64,000 bases of DNA, taken from NCBI RefSeq assembly GCF_004011695.2, contig NC_082425.1, positions 1,054,001 to 1,118,000 on the forward strand, given 5' to 3'. The position numbers and the translations under genes are program-made. The notes under the pieces were generated by a model that did no database searches, was not told where the DNA came from, and was given only the letters and a program-made list of their open reading frames with translations. This document shows positions 23,511-34,642 of this stretch, piece after piece (within the stretch, counting starts at the first letter, position 1; each line of letters starts with the position of its first letter). This DNA is from Ascochyta rabiei (lineage: Eukaryota; Ascomycota; Dothideomycetes; Pleosporales; Didymellaceae).

Positions 23511-23998
23511 TATGGACTCGAAGCACGCTCACAAAAAGCGGATAGAACACATCTGTGTCGATATTTTAATTTTTTTTCTTTTCCAACGTCGAGTACAATG
23601 GGCGATGTAGATTCGACCTAGTGTGATATATACAAGTGAGGAAGTCTCGTTTCTTTTTAACTCTTTGGCTGGGGCATCTGTTGAGCTGGAGAGAAACAAA
23701 ACCATTGTTTTGTTTTGTTTTTGTCGTGGGGGTTGCTTTCTCGCTAGTGGATGAGATGGGATGGTGCGCCGTATGGCACGGGTCCTCTGGTTGTTTGAAT
23801 GCTGGAGGGAGGTTAAGGCGCGGGAGGAGTGGGTGCGTTGCAATGATAAGGGAGCTTTGGAAGGACTAGCAGCGGAGCGGACATCAGTGTACTCTCGACA
23901 TTTCTGATATCGTGGGGGTTGTTACGAGTGATGGGTCAACTCGAAGAAGAGATGTAGATGGAGTATAGTCTTTCCCGTCTATTTCTCGATTGTTTCTT

Positions 23999-24017
23999 GG
24001 GGGGGGGGGGGGGGGGG
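23999..24017. repeat. Poly-G tract (19 nt)
   Basis: Nineteen consecutive G on the + strand, about 500 bp beyond the MCD4 stop codon. Length could vary between isolates or be an assembly estimate. Confidence 0.95.
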
Positions 24018-24520
24018 TTGGCACATCGGTTCGCACGCTGGGGCAGAGTCGCTACGATTTCCCTTCTGAAATAGAACGAGCGACGGGCGAGAGGGGGGGT
24101 TGCATGGTAGTGTGGTAGTTGAGAGGAAGGAGGAAAATGAATAGTCAAGGAAGAAAAGGCGAGAAAGGGCTAAGGGCAACTGTATAAGGGATTAAGGTTT
24201 ATATAATGTTGTTGAGTATACTGTACGTTGAAGTTCGAGAGTAGATCGTTGCAAGCATGGATTTGCACTCTCTGGCTTTTTTTCGGTTTTTTTTTCTTTT
24301 GGCAGTACGAAGTGCAAAGTACGATCCTACGGGTTTTGGTGGTAGGGAGAAGTCTAGAAGGAGCGAGAGGGAGGGAGAAGACAAGAAAAAAGCGACTGAT
24401 CAAGTCGCGAAGCACAGTTTTTTTACTCGAAAGGAGTAAGTCCCATCTAGGCAATTACAATTCTATATACGACCCGACTACGCGAGTTCGACACCAACCA
24501 CGCTCTCGCTGTGGTACATT

Positions 24521-27500
24521 CTACCTCGCCTTTCCGTTCTTCCCCGCGTGGCTGTTTCCATCTCGACCGGCGTCAACAGCTCTCGGCTCGTCAAACTTGA
24601 CGCCGCGGATAGTCCACTCGCTGTAGATCTCCAAGCCGGCAACGAACACGCCCAGCAAACTGGCGATGACGAAGTGGCTGATGGTCGTCCCGATGTCGAG
24701 CCAGCTCCCCTCGTCTTTGACCATGAAGAAGAAACTCAGCGTCATGACGTCGCTGACTGCCATGACCACCATGAAGAGCGCGCTGGGCGCGACGCCTAGG
24801 CGGCGGTTGAGCAGGCCAAAATTGGCGGATAGAGCGGCGAAGGGGACCATGAGCTTTAGCATGAGCAGTGCGCCCTGGCTGAAGGGGTCGAAGACAGGGA
24901 TGAGGCGGTACACGGCATCGAGCGAGAACGACGACACGGAGGCGATGTTCGAGGCGCTGAAGAAGGCGGACTGGATGAAGAAGAAGAAGAATAGTGCGAT
25001 GCGTGCATCGGATAGTGTGAGCGAACGGTATTCGGTAGTTCGGGCGGGTAGTGGAGGGTGGTCTCCTACTGCGGCGACGGCAGGCTCGACGGATTGGCGA
25101 GGTTGTGGGGTAGCCTTGGGAATGCTGGCTGTGTGGAGGTATACCTGGTGTTCCAGACGCATCCAGCTGAAGAGACAAAGACAGAAGGCGAAGTAGAAGA
25201 GGCCTTCATAAGAGATGCTGAGGATGATGAAGGTCGGCGCGAATTGCAGGAACATGACCACAAGACGGTGGACGTAGTGGTTGTTTGGGTACAAGCCATG
25301 AAGGTTGGGCAGTAACAGCGAGCCCACTAGGCAGGTCAGCAATCGTTTCGAGTATGTGGATACACGCCTTACCGAGTGTTGCCCATCCTACTACCAGGAC
25401 TCCAAGGGGCAGACCCTGCCTTGCTTGGACGTAGTAGATGCTGCTCTTCGTGACTATCATAGACAGAAGCACGAGGCCGAGCTAAGGGATGATTAGCGAG
25501 GTAAGCGAGTTTGCGAGCTGTCGACGTACCTGAACGCCCAGAATCAGCCGCGAGTTGACGTTGATTTTGGCCTCAGCCGAGTCGTCTCGAGGCTTTGCAC
25601 TGGCAAGAATCCTCTCCTCGAAGACGAGGTACAACGCGCCGACAGAAAACATCAGTCCGCCACCCATCATTCTACAAACACGACATTAGCGTAGCCTCCG
25701 TCACTGAGAGGAATTACGTACATTAAGCTGACGTTCTCAGCCTTGTTTGCTGGCAGCAATGTAAATGCACTCATCATCATGCAAGAGACGATCCATATCG
25801 CGACTGTGCCGATATTCTGTTTGATAAAGCCTTGGCCATGAAGGATAGGCCAAGTAGTAGCAAGTAGATAGCAGACGGTATAGATCTCTCTGTGAAAGTA
25901 GCTTTGCACCTACAGGGTGTCAGTACAAGGCTCGCCGTTTGCTCAGAAGGTGCTTACCAGAGCTTGCAGCAGACCAAAAAACCCAAGCGTTGCCAGCACA
26001 AGCTTGGCCTTGTCCGCTCGAGTGTTGACTTCGCTGAAGAGCACTTTGCCGCCCTTGATAATTGACAGCCTTCGTGCGTAGACTTCTTCCCAAAAGAGCA
26101 CCGGAAAAAAGGCGTAGGCATAGTACCATAAGGGCGACCGCTGCTTGAGCAGGACCGAGTATAGCACAACCAAGATGGAGGAAAACACAGTGATGCTCAG
26201 CGTTGTCCTCTGCGCTTGCGAATCTTCATTCAGCACATGAAGGTCCATGACTGTTGTGATTGCGAATGCAATATAGCCCAGGTAGCCGAGTGTGATCAGT
26301 GCACGGAGGAAAAGCCAGTCATAGGTTTGCAGGTATCGCAGTCCGTCGAGTCCGAGGTCGATGAGGTTGTATGTCTGGTTGACAGCCTCTTCGTACTTGC
26401 CGGCATCGATGGCCTTTTGTATCTCTGCTACTCGGTGCGCGACAGAATGTTGTTCGTCACCAAGCCCGGAAAAGGATTTGTAAGAGAGGGCCTGCGCGCG
26501 CTTGATCTCTTCCTTTACGCGGTACATTTCCAGTATTTGCTTCGCGTTGACCAAGAGCGCTTCCGCCTTCGCCTTGTCATCCCTGTCAAGATAGGCCATT
26601 GGCAGTACGCCGACCGAGTTTGTGGGGAAGTCGAGGCCAAGGAGGTAGGCCATGAGCGCCGCAACGTCAGCCTGGTCGACGTCGTTTCGCTGGATGTGAC
26701 CGAGGTTCCAGTCGTGCGAGAAGCCATCCTCGTGACCCTCTGCCTGTGTGCCGACGGCGCGAACAGGCTTCGCAACACCAGCCCCCCACGCGATGAGAGG
26801 TGTACGTGTGTTGTCTGGATTGCCGTCACCGTGGCTGCCCCAGTCGCTCATGCCGTGGTCTGCGGTGAACACAAACGCCGTGTGGTCGTCGTCGTAGAAA
26901 TCCTCGATCAACTGGGTGATTTCCTTTACGCCACGATCCACAATCTGGACGTTGTACAGATACTGCCACGAGTAGGGGCGGTGTGCATGGCCCGACGTGT
27001 CCAGTCCTAGCAAGTGCAGGAAGAAGACGTTCTTCTCCTTGCGGAGCTCAGCATTCAGCGTCGCATTGGTCTTCGCGTCCTCGAACAGCGCTTTCACACG
27101 CTCGAAGACCCACTCGTCCAGCGCCCATGCGTCCTTTGAGAAGTCCTCAAACTCGTGTCCGTAGCAGTACGCATCCACCCTCCCAGGGACAGCCCCTGTC
27201 TCGAACATGGGCAGGATGTCCGGGCTGCCCCAGCTCCATGTGTGCCGGCTCCGGTTGAAGACGCTGTCGAAGTTGACGGGGTTCAGCTTCCACCCAGTAG
27301 CCACGGCGGAGACATCTTCGTACAGTCCTGCGATGAGCGCGACGTGACCGGGGCGCGATTCGGTGGGCACGCGGGTGTGGGAGACGCCGAACGTGCCGCT
27401 TTGGAGTACTTTGGAGCGTAGAAACGGGGCGAGAGGACGCGGGGTCTTGGCGTAGTCTGCGAGGAGCTTGGGGGTGTCTGGCGTGGTTGCATTGGGGTGG

Positions 27501-27764
27501 GGGTCTGGGAAGGACTGGAATGCCTTGTCGGCGCGAAGACCGTCGCCTGCGCAAAGCATCAGTTGCTGCCGTCTCCGCATGGCACCTGTACGTACCAACA
27601 AAGAGCACCAGCCGTCGCGCGGGAGCTTCCTGGGTCTCCACGCGGTGCTCGCGCATGCCATGCACGATGGGGCTCACAAAGTAGATGGAGAAGCAGGAGA
27701 ATATGTAGACTAGATGGAACGTCACCGCGACCAGCAGGAACGCATACCGCCTAAGCTGCGACAT
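24521..27764 (-). CDS. MCD4: GPI ethanolamine phosphate transferase 1 (MCD4/PIG-N)
   Basis: Six exons (27764-27596, 27546-25958, 25909-25722, 25671-25530, 25481-25373, 25326-24521) with introns of 46-50 nt encode 1000 residues. After an N-terminal signal-anchor (LLVAVTFHLVYIFSCF) comes the lumenal alkaline-phosphatase-like domain: LFVGDGLRADKAF, the nucleophile region HTRVPTESRPGHVA, and the metal-binding FVFTADHGMSDWGSHGDG. The C-terminal half is a polytopic PigN domain. The enzyme adds ethanolamine phosphate to the first mannose of the GPI precursor in the ER and is essential in yeast. The start matches the known N-terminal MSxxRR-hydrophobic pattern. A divergent or shared promoter is not involved, because the next gene upstream runs in the same direction. 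Confidence 0.96.
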
Positions 27765-28082
27765 GGTGAGGCTGGCGGGAGCGAGCAGGGCTCTCCAGCT
27801 GGAGAAAGTGTCTTGTATGTTGACGCGACGTAGTACCCCAATGGTTAGACGCTCGCGCCGTAAGCCATAAAAGGTGTTCCTGACGATTGCCAAGACTGCC
27901 TCCGATGACGACGACTGCACTTGATCCAACCTTGGAGCTGCTACCCAAAGCTGTGTGTGCGCGTAGTCGGAGAGGCGTTCTGATCCTACGTCTGGCCAAA
28001 GCAAACATCCACACAGTGCATCGAGTGTGCAAGCAAGCGGTAAGCTACCATTGCCCAAAACGGTAACCAGCGCTCCCTTCTC

Positions 28083-28193
28083 CGCAGACCACCGCAGACC
28101 ACCGCAGACCACCGCAGACCACCGCAACCCACCGCAGACCACCGCAACCCACCGCAGACCACCGCAACCCACCGCAGACCACCGCAACCCACC
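28083..28193. repeat. 10-bp minisatellite, 11 copies
   Basis: Two interspersed variants, CCGCAGACCA and CCGCAACCCA, first repeated and then alternating. The regular alternation over the last copies implies expansion of a 20-bp dimer. It lies about 320-430 bp upstream of the MCD4 start codon. Confidence 0.95.
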
Positions 28194-28269
28194 CTGTACG
28201 GCTTGGCTCAAAGCGAAGAACATTGGCTTGTAAGGATTTGGTATTTCAAAACGACCGCTTGCTATTCAT

Positions 28270-28352
28270 CCACTGTGCTTGTGCTTATCCACTGTGCTTG
28301 TATTCACCCACTGTGCTTACTATTCCCCACTGTGCTTACTATTCACTGTGCT
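28270..28352. repeat. CACTGTGCT direct repeats
   Basis: Five copies of CACTGTGCT, mostly followed by T, spaced by 17-20 bp with A/T/C-rich fillers. It starts 14 bp... downstream-side boundary is close to the GDI1 stop codon at 28367, so the copies fall in the GDI1 3' untranslated region or terminator. Confidence 0.8.
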
Positions 28353-28366
28353 CAAGTCCACCTCCT

Positions 28367-30076
28367 TTATGCCTCCACGTTGAACTGTCCATCCCTCAGG
28401 CCCTCCACGACCAGCTCGTGGCCCTCTGCGCGCTGGTAGATGTCCTTGATGTCATCTGCCATGTGTCAGTTGGTTACGGAGATGATCTGAAGCATGGCTA
28501 CTGACCTGTCGTGGTCTCGAAGTGGCTAGTAGCATCGTAGCTCTTGGAGAGGAAAATGTTGTCCTTGTTGCCGCTCTCGAGAGGCTCGTAGAGAGGAATG
28601 GGCTGGCCCATGAACTGCTCCTCGATCTTGCCGAGGCGGTCAAGACCGGGCTGGAGCTCGAGGTGGTGGTTGGCATCGCTCTCGGCAATGGTGGACACAA
28701 TGGCGATGTAGTAGCCCTTGGGGCAGACGTTGTGAGCGGACGAAACGACGGCAACGTAGATGTCTGCAGCTTACGTCAGTACCACGCTCATACCTTACCA
28801 CGAGCTCACTTACCGTTCTTGCGTCCAACCTGGGATTGAGGAATGATCAACTGCAGAGAGTCCGAGTTGTCTGTGTTGGGCACGGGGTGGTTCAGAATGC
28901 AAATAGCCTTGAGCAGGTGGCCAGTGACGCGCGCCTTGCCGGGGAAGTACGAGGGGTCTGCGAGCATCTTCTTCGCCTTGGTCTCGAACTTCATGCCAGG
29001 GCCGGCGTCGTCCTTCTCCTTCATGGTGGCCTTGATACCAACGACCTTGTCGCCGTCGTACAGGAACTCATCGACGTCGGTGTTCAGCATGTATGTTCCT
29101 CCGTAAATGGCTGACAGACGAGCGAAACCCTGGGGGAGCTCTCCCAAGCCGTACAGAGGGTAGATGTACGGAGACTTGCCGTATCGTGCCATGGAGTTGA
29201 CGTACAGGCGGATTCGCTCGATAGCCTCGTTCGCGGCGCCCTTTGTGTTGATGTAGTCGTCTGTCTGGTAGAGAGCCATGGAATGACCGATGAAGTCACG
29301 GGTGGTGGCTTCGAGTCCAAACTTGTCGTACACGTCCTTCATGGTGCAGTTCGTCACGTCAAGACCTGAAGCATGCATCAGCCACCCTTCGATGCGGGCC
29401 AATTTGTAAGATGGACTCACCCTTGTGTGTTGCCGCGTCGTCCGTCTTGTATGCGCCGACCCACTCGAGGAAGTTGCGAGCCCTGCGCTTCTCGAAGAGG
29501 CCCATCAGCGGCGAACGGAGTGCCTCACCAGCGTCCGAGGGCACCTTGGCGACAGTGGCCTTCGCGGCACTGCCCTGCTGAACGTAGCTGCCGGCAATCT
29601 GCTTGAACTCGAGGTACTTGGTGACGTCGGTGGAGACGAGGATGTTGGTGAGTTCACCGTTGGCCATCAGGAGCTTGGGGACGAGGTCGATGTTCCAGTC
29701 GTTGACGCGGCCGTACTTCTTCCATGGCTCGCCTTCAGTCTGTCCGTACTTCTTGAAGAGAGCCTCGATGTTGAGAGAAGCGGCCTCGCTGCAGTGGGTT
29801 AGCTATCGCGCCTGGCGTGGGTGGCTGTCGACCGTGCTCACCCTCCGTAGTGGTCGTTGCGGTCAATGTGGAGGACCTTCTTGCCCTTTACACTGAGAAC
29901 ACTGCAGGTTCTGTCAGCGCGTGCCTGGGGAGAGCCAGCATGTGTGTTACCCTGAAAGGACGCATTCTGTGAGACCTGCGCAGTGTTAGCTCTCTCTCGG
30001 GCGGGCCTGGCGGGGTAGATGTGAACCCACCTGTTCCCAGGACCACGACGTCGTATTCGGGGGCGATCTCATCCAT
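28367..30076 (-). CDS. GDI1: Rab GDP-dissociation inhibitor
   Basis: Seven exons (30076-30031, 29975-29951, 29901-29842, 29788-29421, 29365-28814, 28763-28506, 28455-28367) encode 465 residues; the second exon is only 25 nt. The first three exons join to the family N-terminus: EYDVVVLGTGLTECVLSG, then VKGKKVLHIDRNDHYGG. Further hallmarks are the Rab-binding MANGELTNILV and YVQQGSA, and later YIYPLYGLGELPQGFARL. GDI extracts prenylated, GDP-bound Rab GTPases from membranes and keeps them soluble in the cytosol for recycling in vesicle traffic. It is normally essential. Introns are 49-55 nt. The donor of the last intron is GTCAGT, weaker than the others. Confidence 0.97.
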
Positions 30077-30613
30077 GGCTGCTGTGTATGGTGAGAGCTA
30101 GTGTGTGTGTGTTTGTGTGTGTTGTCTGCTCGAGCGTGCGAAGGCAGAGGGGATGGCGGTGAGCAGGTTGATGTGGGGTACTCGGAGCTGCCTTGACTCG
30201 CGTTATGCAAGTGGCGCTGAGGCTCGTTCATGCGACACGCTGCATCTCCCAAACACGCCTGGCACAAGACAGTTATCCACAACTCCATCTGCAATTATGC
30301 CAAAGCACAGACACCTTCATCAAAGCTATGTGCTCGCCCTGCCAGATATTTTACAAATGCTTCGTGCTCTTTGATAGGCCTCTGGCGTCGCCGTGTCCCC
30401 CCCTTGAGCCAGGACAAGTATGGTACACGGTCTAATACATGGATACAAAAACACCTTGACATGCACCCTTCATCCGTTTGCACGCGCCGCTGTATGCAAG
30501 TCGTGCGCTCCTTGGATGCTACGACCTTTTCTGTGCGGCCGTGCTGCGCCTGTCACCATCTGGCAACTTTGCACTCGCGCCAAGCCTACAAGGCCAGATT
30601 ATCATTCCCGCGC
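30077..30613. promoter_or_regulatory. GDI1 promoter region
   Basis: About 540 bp between the MRPL4 stop (transcribed toward GDI1) and the GDI1 ATG. A GT/TG-rich tract lies at 30102-30126, 25-50 bp from the ATG. No other motif is confidently recognised. Confidence 0.4.
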
Positions 30614-31439
30614 TTAGGCTGCGCTGAGCTTCTCGTTCGGTTGACTTGTGCTGTCTTTGGCCATGTCAGCAGCCGGTGCTTCTTCGTCTTCGAATGCCTC
30701 TGGTTCTAATGGGTCCTGCAGCGCAGGATTAGCCTCGTTCTTTGTTCTTCGTCCATGTCTACAGATAGTTGATGCTTACATAAGGCAACTGAGTGTACTG
30801 CGGCCCATCTGTCCTGCTGAGATCGATGGATGGGTCGCTACTCGCGAGTGCAAGCGCCTCCTGGTAGGCTTGTGTTCGCTCGGCCAGCGTGTCGACAATG
30901 GCCTTCATTGTCTTCTGCACGACCTCGTCCCTCGCCTTGCCCTCGAAATCGCCGTAGAGAGCCTTCATACGTGCACGCTCGAGCTTTTCGGTCGCAAGAC
31001 GGTTGCGCTCCTTTACGCACACCCACCACAGCTGGTGGAGCGAGTCCCAGTCCTTGCTGCGGAGCTCTCCCATGGTCCATTCTCGGCCATGCTGCGAAAG
31101 GTCTTCGGGCGTGGAGAGCAGCTTCTGGTCCTTGAAGAAGTCCCAGAGCCCGTGGTCGTGGGTCCCTGTTGGCTTCTCCTCGATCTTCACGGGCGTAGGC
31201 AGCTGCTGGTTCGCAAAGTCCTTGTGCCTGACAGAGAGCGTCTGTCTTGGACGGAGGCCAGTCTGTCTGACAGCAGAAACACCGCGGCTGCTGTTGTTGT
31301 CTTTTTTCAGCAGGGTTGGCGATGTCGAGAACCGGGCGCATCGTATCGACGGGACGAGGAACGAGAGGACGGCATCAGCGTGGGACGATGCCAGGCTTGG
31401 CCGCAGCATGCGTGATGTGGATATGCATGTAGACGCCAT
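30614..31439 (-). CDS. MRPL4: Mitochondrial large-subunit ribosomal protein uL29m
   Basis: Exons 31439-30780 and 30715-30614 with a 64-nt intron (GTAAGC...CTGCAG) encode 253 residues. The first about 60 residues are rich in Ser, Arg and Ala with few acids, a mitochondrial presequence. The MRP-L47/uL29 domain follows: LWDFFKDQKLLSTPEDL, GREWTMGELRSKDWDSLHQL, WWVCVKERNRLATEKLERAR, the family's conserved helical hairpin. The last exon is an acidic, disordered tail (DPLEPEAFEDEEAPAAD). It is a structural component of the mitoribosome near the exit tunnel. An internal ATG ten residues in is an alternative start. Confidence 0.93.
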
Positions 31440-31709
31440 TGCGAGGGTTGGCCGTGGACTGCGGACGCAAAAGGGCGCGGCTGTGCACCGAAAGTTGCGT
31501 CGCCGAGTACGAAGTAGCGCTTTCGCTGATGGCTGATGGCTGATGGCCCGTGCTCAAATCTCACCTGCACCGGTGCACCCACCATCGAGGCGCGCTAGCA
31601 GCCAAGCAGCACCTCCGCCCTTAAAAGAAGCCTCAGGCCCGCTCGCTCTCACGCTTCCCATTCCCAACCCCGCCCTCTTCAGGTCGACACCGAGAGGGTT
31701 TTTCCTCAG
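31440..31709. promoter_or_regulatory. Divergent promoter between MRPL4 and the bZIP gene
   Basis: The 5' ends of the two genes face away from each other here. A short 60-codon open frame starting at 31543 on the + strand ends at 31725 in a frame different from the bZIP protein; it could be an upstream ORF. A pyrimidine-rich tract ending in CCTCAG at about 31700-31709 looks like a splice acceptor of a leader intron. Confidence 0.45.
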
Positions 31710-32624
31710 CTTCAATTTTCCCTGACGAATACTTCGATTTCACCAGCGGGGATCAGGACCCGCTCTTTGACATTTCGCAATGCAATATACCGCAGCCAAC
31801 ATGCAGTTCGTCCCAAGCCAATCCACTGTCGCTTTCTTCTGTGAGTGACCTGAACGCCTTCATACCTGCCGACCAAAGACTGATTACATATAGCACCGCG
31901 ACAACTGGGAACATCTGCCAAGCCACCATGGACAGCCACCTATTAGTTGGGACCATGATTTGACTTTTACCACTGCTGTTTCTAGCGGTGCCCTTCTCGA
32001 TACATCACTTCCCCTGGCTTCTACTTCTCCTTTCTCCGCCTTGCTTGCTACGGACAACACTTTCTACGACACTGCAAACTGGAACTCGTTCTCCCTACCA
32101 TCTGCTGGCATCGAGCAATTTTCCGGCAATGCACTTCAACACGCTCTCACTCCTGGAGCAACTCCACTTGCCATGACCACCGAAGAGCAGATCAACCTTC
32201 TGACAATGGCCCCTACCACACAAACATCATTCGACACAAGCATGTCTACTCCTATGGAGCCTAGTGAGGAACCTACTCGATCGCACTCGGGACCCAACTA
32301 ACAAACACAGATCGTTCTCAGTCCCGTTCCTCCTCGAAAAGCCTTCCCAACCGGACTTCTTGCTCGCCAGAACATTCACCATACACCAAATTGTCAAGTT
32401 CGACCAAAAGCAGCCCACCCACTGAACCCTCTTCCCGCGTCGAGAAGCGCAAAGCAAACACCCTTGCAGCTCGCCGTTATCGACAGAAACGCGTCGACCA
32501 GATGTCTGGACTCGAAGCCGAGCTGAAAGAAGTCAAGACCGAACGTGACGATATGAAAGTTCGTTGCGCTAAGCTCGAGGGCGAAGTCGAGGCTCTTCGC
32601 GCGCTCCTTCGTTCGCAAAAATAA
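31710..32624 (+). CDS. bZIP transcription factor (JlbA/IDI-4-like), 5' end unresolved
   Basis: Coding exons end at 31840, then 31894-32263 and 32311-32624, with introns of 53 and 47 nt (the second has a CTAAC branch site). The readable protein starts DEYFDFTSGDQDPLFD and ends with a C-terminal bZIP domain: basic region NTLAARRYRQKRVDQM, then a leucine zipper SGLEAELKEVKTERDDMKV...LEGEVEALRALLR, placed at the extreme C-terminus as in GCN4/CpcA, JlbA and IDI-4. No in-frame ATG exists between the preceding stop (about 31620) and the first coding segment, so the start codon must lie in an upstream exon, probably joined at the acceptor at 31709. A nuclear regulator of amino-acid-starvation or incompatibility-type responses is inferred from the family. 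Confidence 0.8.
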
Positions 32625-33541
32625 TCTGGTCTTCATCGTTAGCCTGCTGTCTCTTCGGGGTCTTGTTCTTCGAGCATTGGCTGATGCCTCTTTTCAGACG
32701 ATGTCGGAAGATGGTACAATCATGGCGCGCCTGTTCAGGGCGGCATCAAATCGGCAAATATAGGCTTTAATCTCTGAGGCTGCTGGATGTGGAGGTTATC
32801 GAACTTACTCAGTCACTGTCTACGCTTTTTGGTGCGTATCTAGTGACGAGTCCACAATGCACCTCTTATTACACGTTCAACCGTACACTGCAACATCACA
32901 ATTGCTCAAAGTGGCTCACATGCATGCATTTCTGAAGTGGACAATTTCAAGCTGAGCCAGCATGAGTGAGTGCATCGCCAGATGAATCGTACAGACTCAC
33001 AACGAGTCGATGTGAGCCTCACTGCTTCAACTCAGCATCTGCATGCATCACCATGATAATCCACGGCACGAGTATGCACGTATACACTGTTTGATCGGTT
33101 CTATCCCTTGTGAAACATCTGTGATTCTACAATCAGCTCGAAAAATACCGCCAGTCTTCGTTGACCATCGACTGCGCCCGTTTCTACCATCGCAACAGGG
33201 TCCGCTGACGTCGTATCAGAGTCAGCCAAAATGAGTCATTCTCGCTCACGCCGCTAGCCCCTGTCTAGCGCAGCCGGGAGCGCAGTGCTTCGATCGCGCA
33301 ACATCACATCCAGAATTAAGACGGTTCGAAATGCGCTGGCCGTGTTGCGCTCAATCAAGTGCCGAGGTCATTGACTGATTACGCTTGGCTTCAAGTGGGC
33401 AGCCCTTTGTTTTCCTGCCATGCATATCAGCTGCTGCGCCAGGATGTGTTCTTCGTTTCTGCACACAACACCACCACTTCGCAAAGCTAGGCAGTAAGCA
33501 ACCGATTCTCCGCTCGCCAAGACCATCACCCATACCGAGTT

Positions 33542-33874
33542 CTAATCAATATCTTTCTCTCCGCGTCGCTCTTCCATCGACATCATCACGCGCAGCCAGT
33601 TCTCCGCGCGTTGCTTTGAGTGTGTGGGGACCAAGACCCAGCCAGCCATGGTCGACTCAGAACGTGCACTGGACAGCTGTCGAGCTTCCATTTTCGACAC
33701 GGCGTTTACAGCTTCCCACTTCTCCACTACGGCGTCTCGCATGGTATGGAAACACATTGGATCCTGGCTGATATTTGAGCACCGCTCAACGCCGCCAGGA
33801 TGCCATTCCATGCCTTCGTTCTCGTACAGCAGCACGCTCCGGAGTTTTCCGCCCTGACATAGGTCGACATGCAC
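33542..33874 (-). CDS. Possible small hypothetical protein
   Basis: An open frame of 110 codons beginning MHVDLCQGGKLRSVLLYENE. The middle, EWHPGGVERCSNI, then DPMCFHTMRDAVVEKWEAV and KMEARQLSSA, has the look of a folded soluble protein rather than a random frame. The downstream-strand neighbour frame is a shadow. No family recognised, no signal peptide, no intron evidence. It could be the last exon or a fragment of a larger decayed gene. Confidence 0.3.
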   Translation of the reverse strand: MHVDLCQGGKLRSVLLYENEGMEWHPGGVERCSNISQDPMCFHTMRDAVVEKWEAVNAVSKMEARQLSSARSESTMAGWVLVPTHSKQRAENWLRVMMSMEERRGEKDID

Positions 33875-34174
33875 AGCACTGATTGGTAATAGACAGGAGC
33901 TAGCGAAAACATCAGCCGTGTTTCAGCCTGATATCTCAAACACTCACCTCACCTTCTTGGCTCCTGAAGAATTCTGGAGAGGCTGTGAACGATGGATGCA
34001 ATTGATCGACTGGCGAAACAGACGTACAGATATAACACACAGAGTCGATCATTCGTGGAAAGATGTGCGGTCCCAACACTCCAGCGATACATATAACGTG
34101 CAGGTTAGGATTGCGCACTGTTCAGTGTGCTGCTCCTGAGCCGTATCGCTTATATTACGCGACGTTATAGGCTT

Positions 34175-34262
34175 CGAGAACCTGTAGTGGACGCCTTTGC
34201 ACTCTGAGAAGCCGGCTACGAGAACCTGTAGTGGACGCCTTTGCACTCTGAGAAGCCGGCTA
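34175..34262. repeat. Perfect 44-bp tandem duplication
   Basis: Two identical 44-bp copies, 34175-34218 and 34219-34262, starting CGAGAACCTG and ending AAGCCGGCTA, with a further CGAG beginning a third copy. The identity implies a very recent duplication. It is 380 bp upstream of the Pth11-like gene. Confidence 0.95.
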
Positions 34263-34642
34263 CGAGCTGATCCCCCGCTTCCTTTCACTGGATGTGGATC
34301 TCCGCCCGAGCAAGTGCTTGCTTGAAAATCCGCTCCTCAGGCCCGGGAACCAGTCGTGTGACGGCCATGTCCTGTTGAGCGCTCGCGTGCCTGCATGTGC
34401 ATGGGTACATGTTGCAGACCGCGGTCCATGGCGTGCAGGTGAAGAATCCGGGGAAGCGCGTCGGCCCGGTGGGCAGCTGTCAGGCGGATAGGAGGTGCTT
34501 GTTACTCTTCATTAATGGCTTCTCTGCGCGTTTTCCTTTCCTTGCTCTTTTCGTGTGTGACCGACAGTCTCCATGTGCTTTTGATGATCCTCATCATCTT
34601 CCTCCTCGACCCCTTTGCGACCAGCGTTCGTAGTTGTACAAC

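Larger units (their letters stand above)
22560..24520. other. Convergent 3' spacer rich in simple repeats
   Basis: This lies between the 3' ends of MPD1 (+) and MCD4 (-). It holds a 17-bp minisatellite and two long G tracts, listed separately, and no convincing gene. Open frames here are products of the repeat. Confidence 0.6.
27765..28366. other. MCD4 promoter region carrying two tandem arrays
   Basis: This is the only spacer between the GDI1 3' end and the MCD4 start, so it must hold the MCD4 promoter. It contains a 10-bp array (28083-28193) and a looser CACTGTGCT array (28270-28352). No gene was seen. Confidence 0.6.
32625..34642. other. 2-kb spacer
   Basis: Beyond the weak minus-strand frame at 33542-33874 and a 44-bp tandem duplication near 34200, I see no gene. 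The stretch 32900-33250 is rich in GCATGCAT-like words but no array is formed. Confidence 0.45.

Noticed and set aside
23056..23550. Minus-strand open frames of Leu-Thr-His-Ser repeats
   Set aside because: They are translations of the 17-bp array in three frames.
26216..27010. 264-codon + strand open frame
   Set aside because: It is antisense to MCD4 exon 2, which has clear family motifs.
28083..28193. Possible CRISPR-like array
   Set aside because: Units are tandem without unique spacers and the genome is fungal; the same holds for all other arrays in the window.
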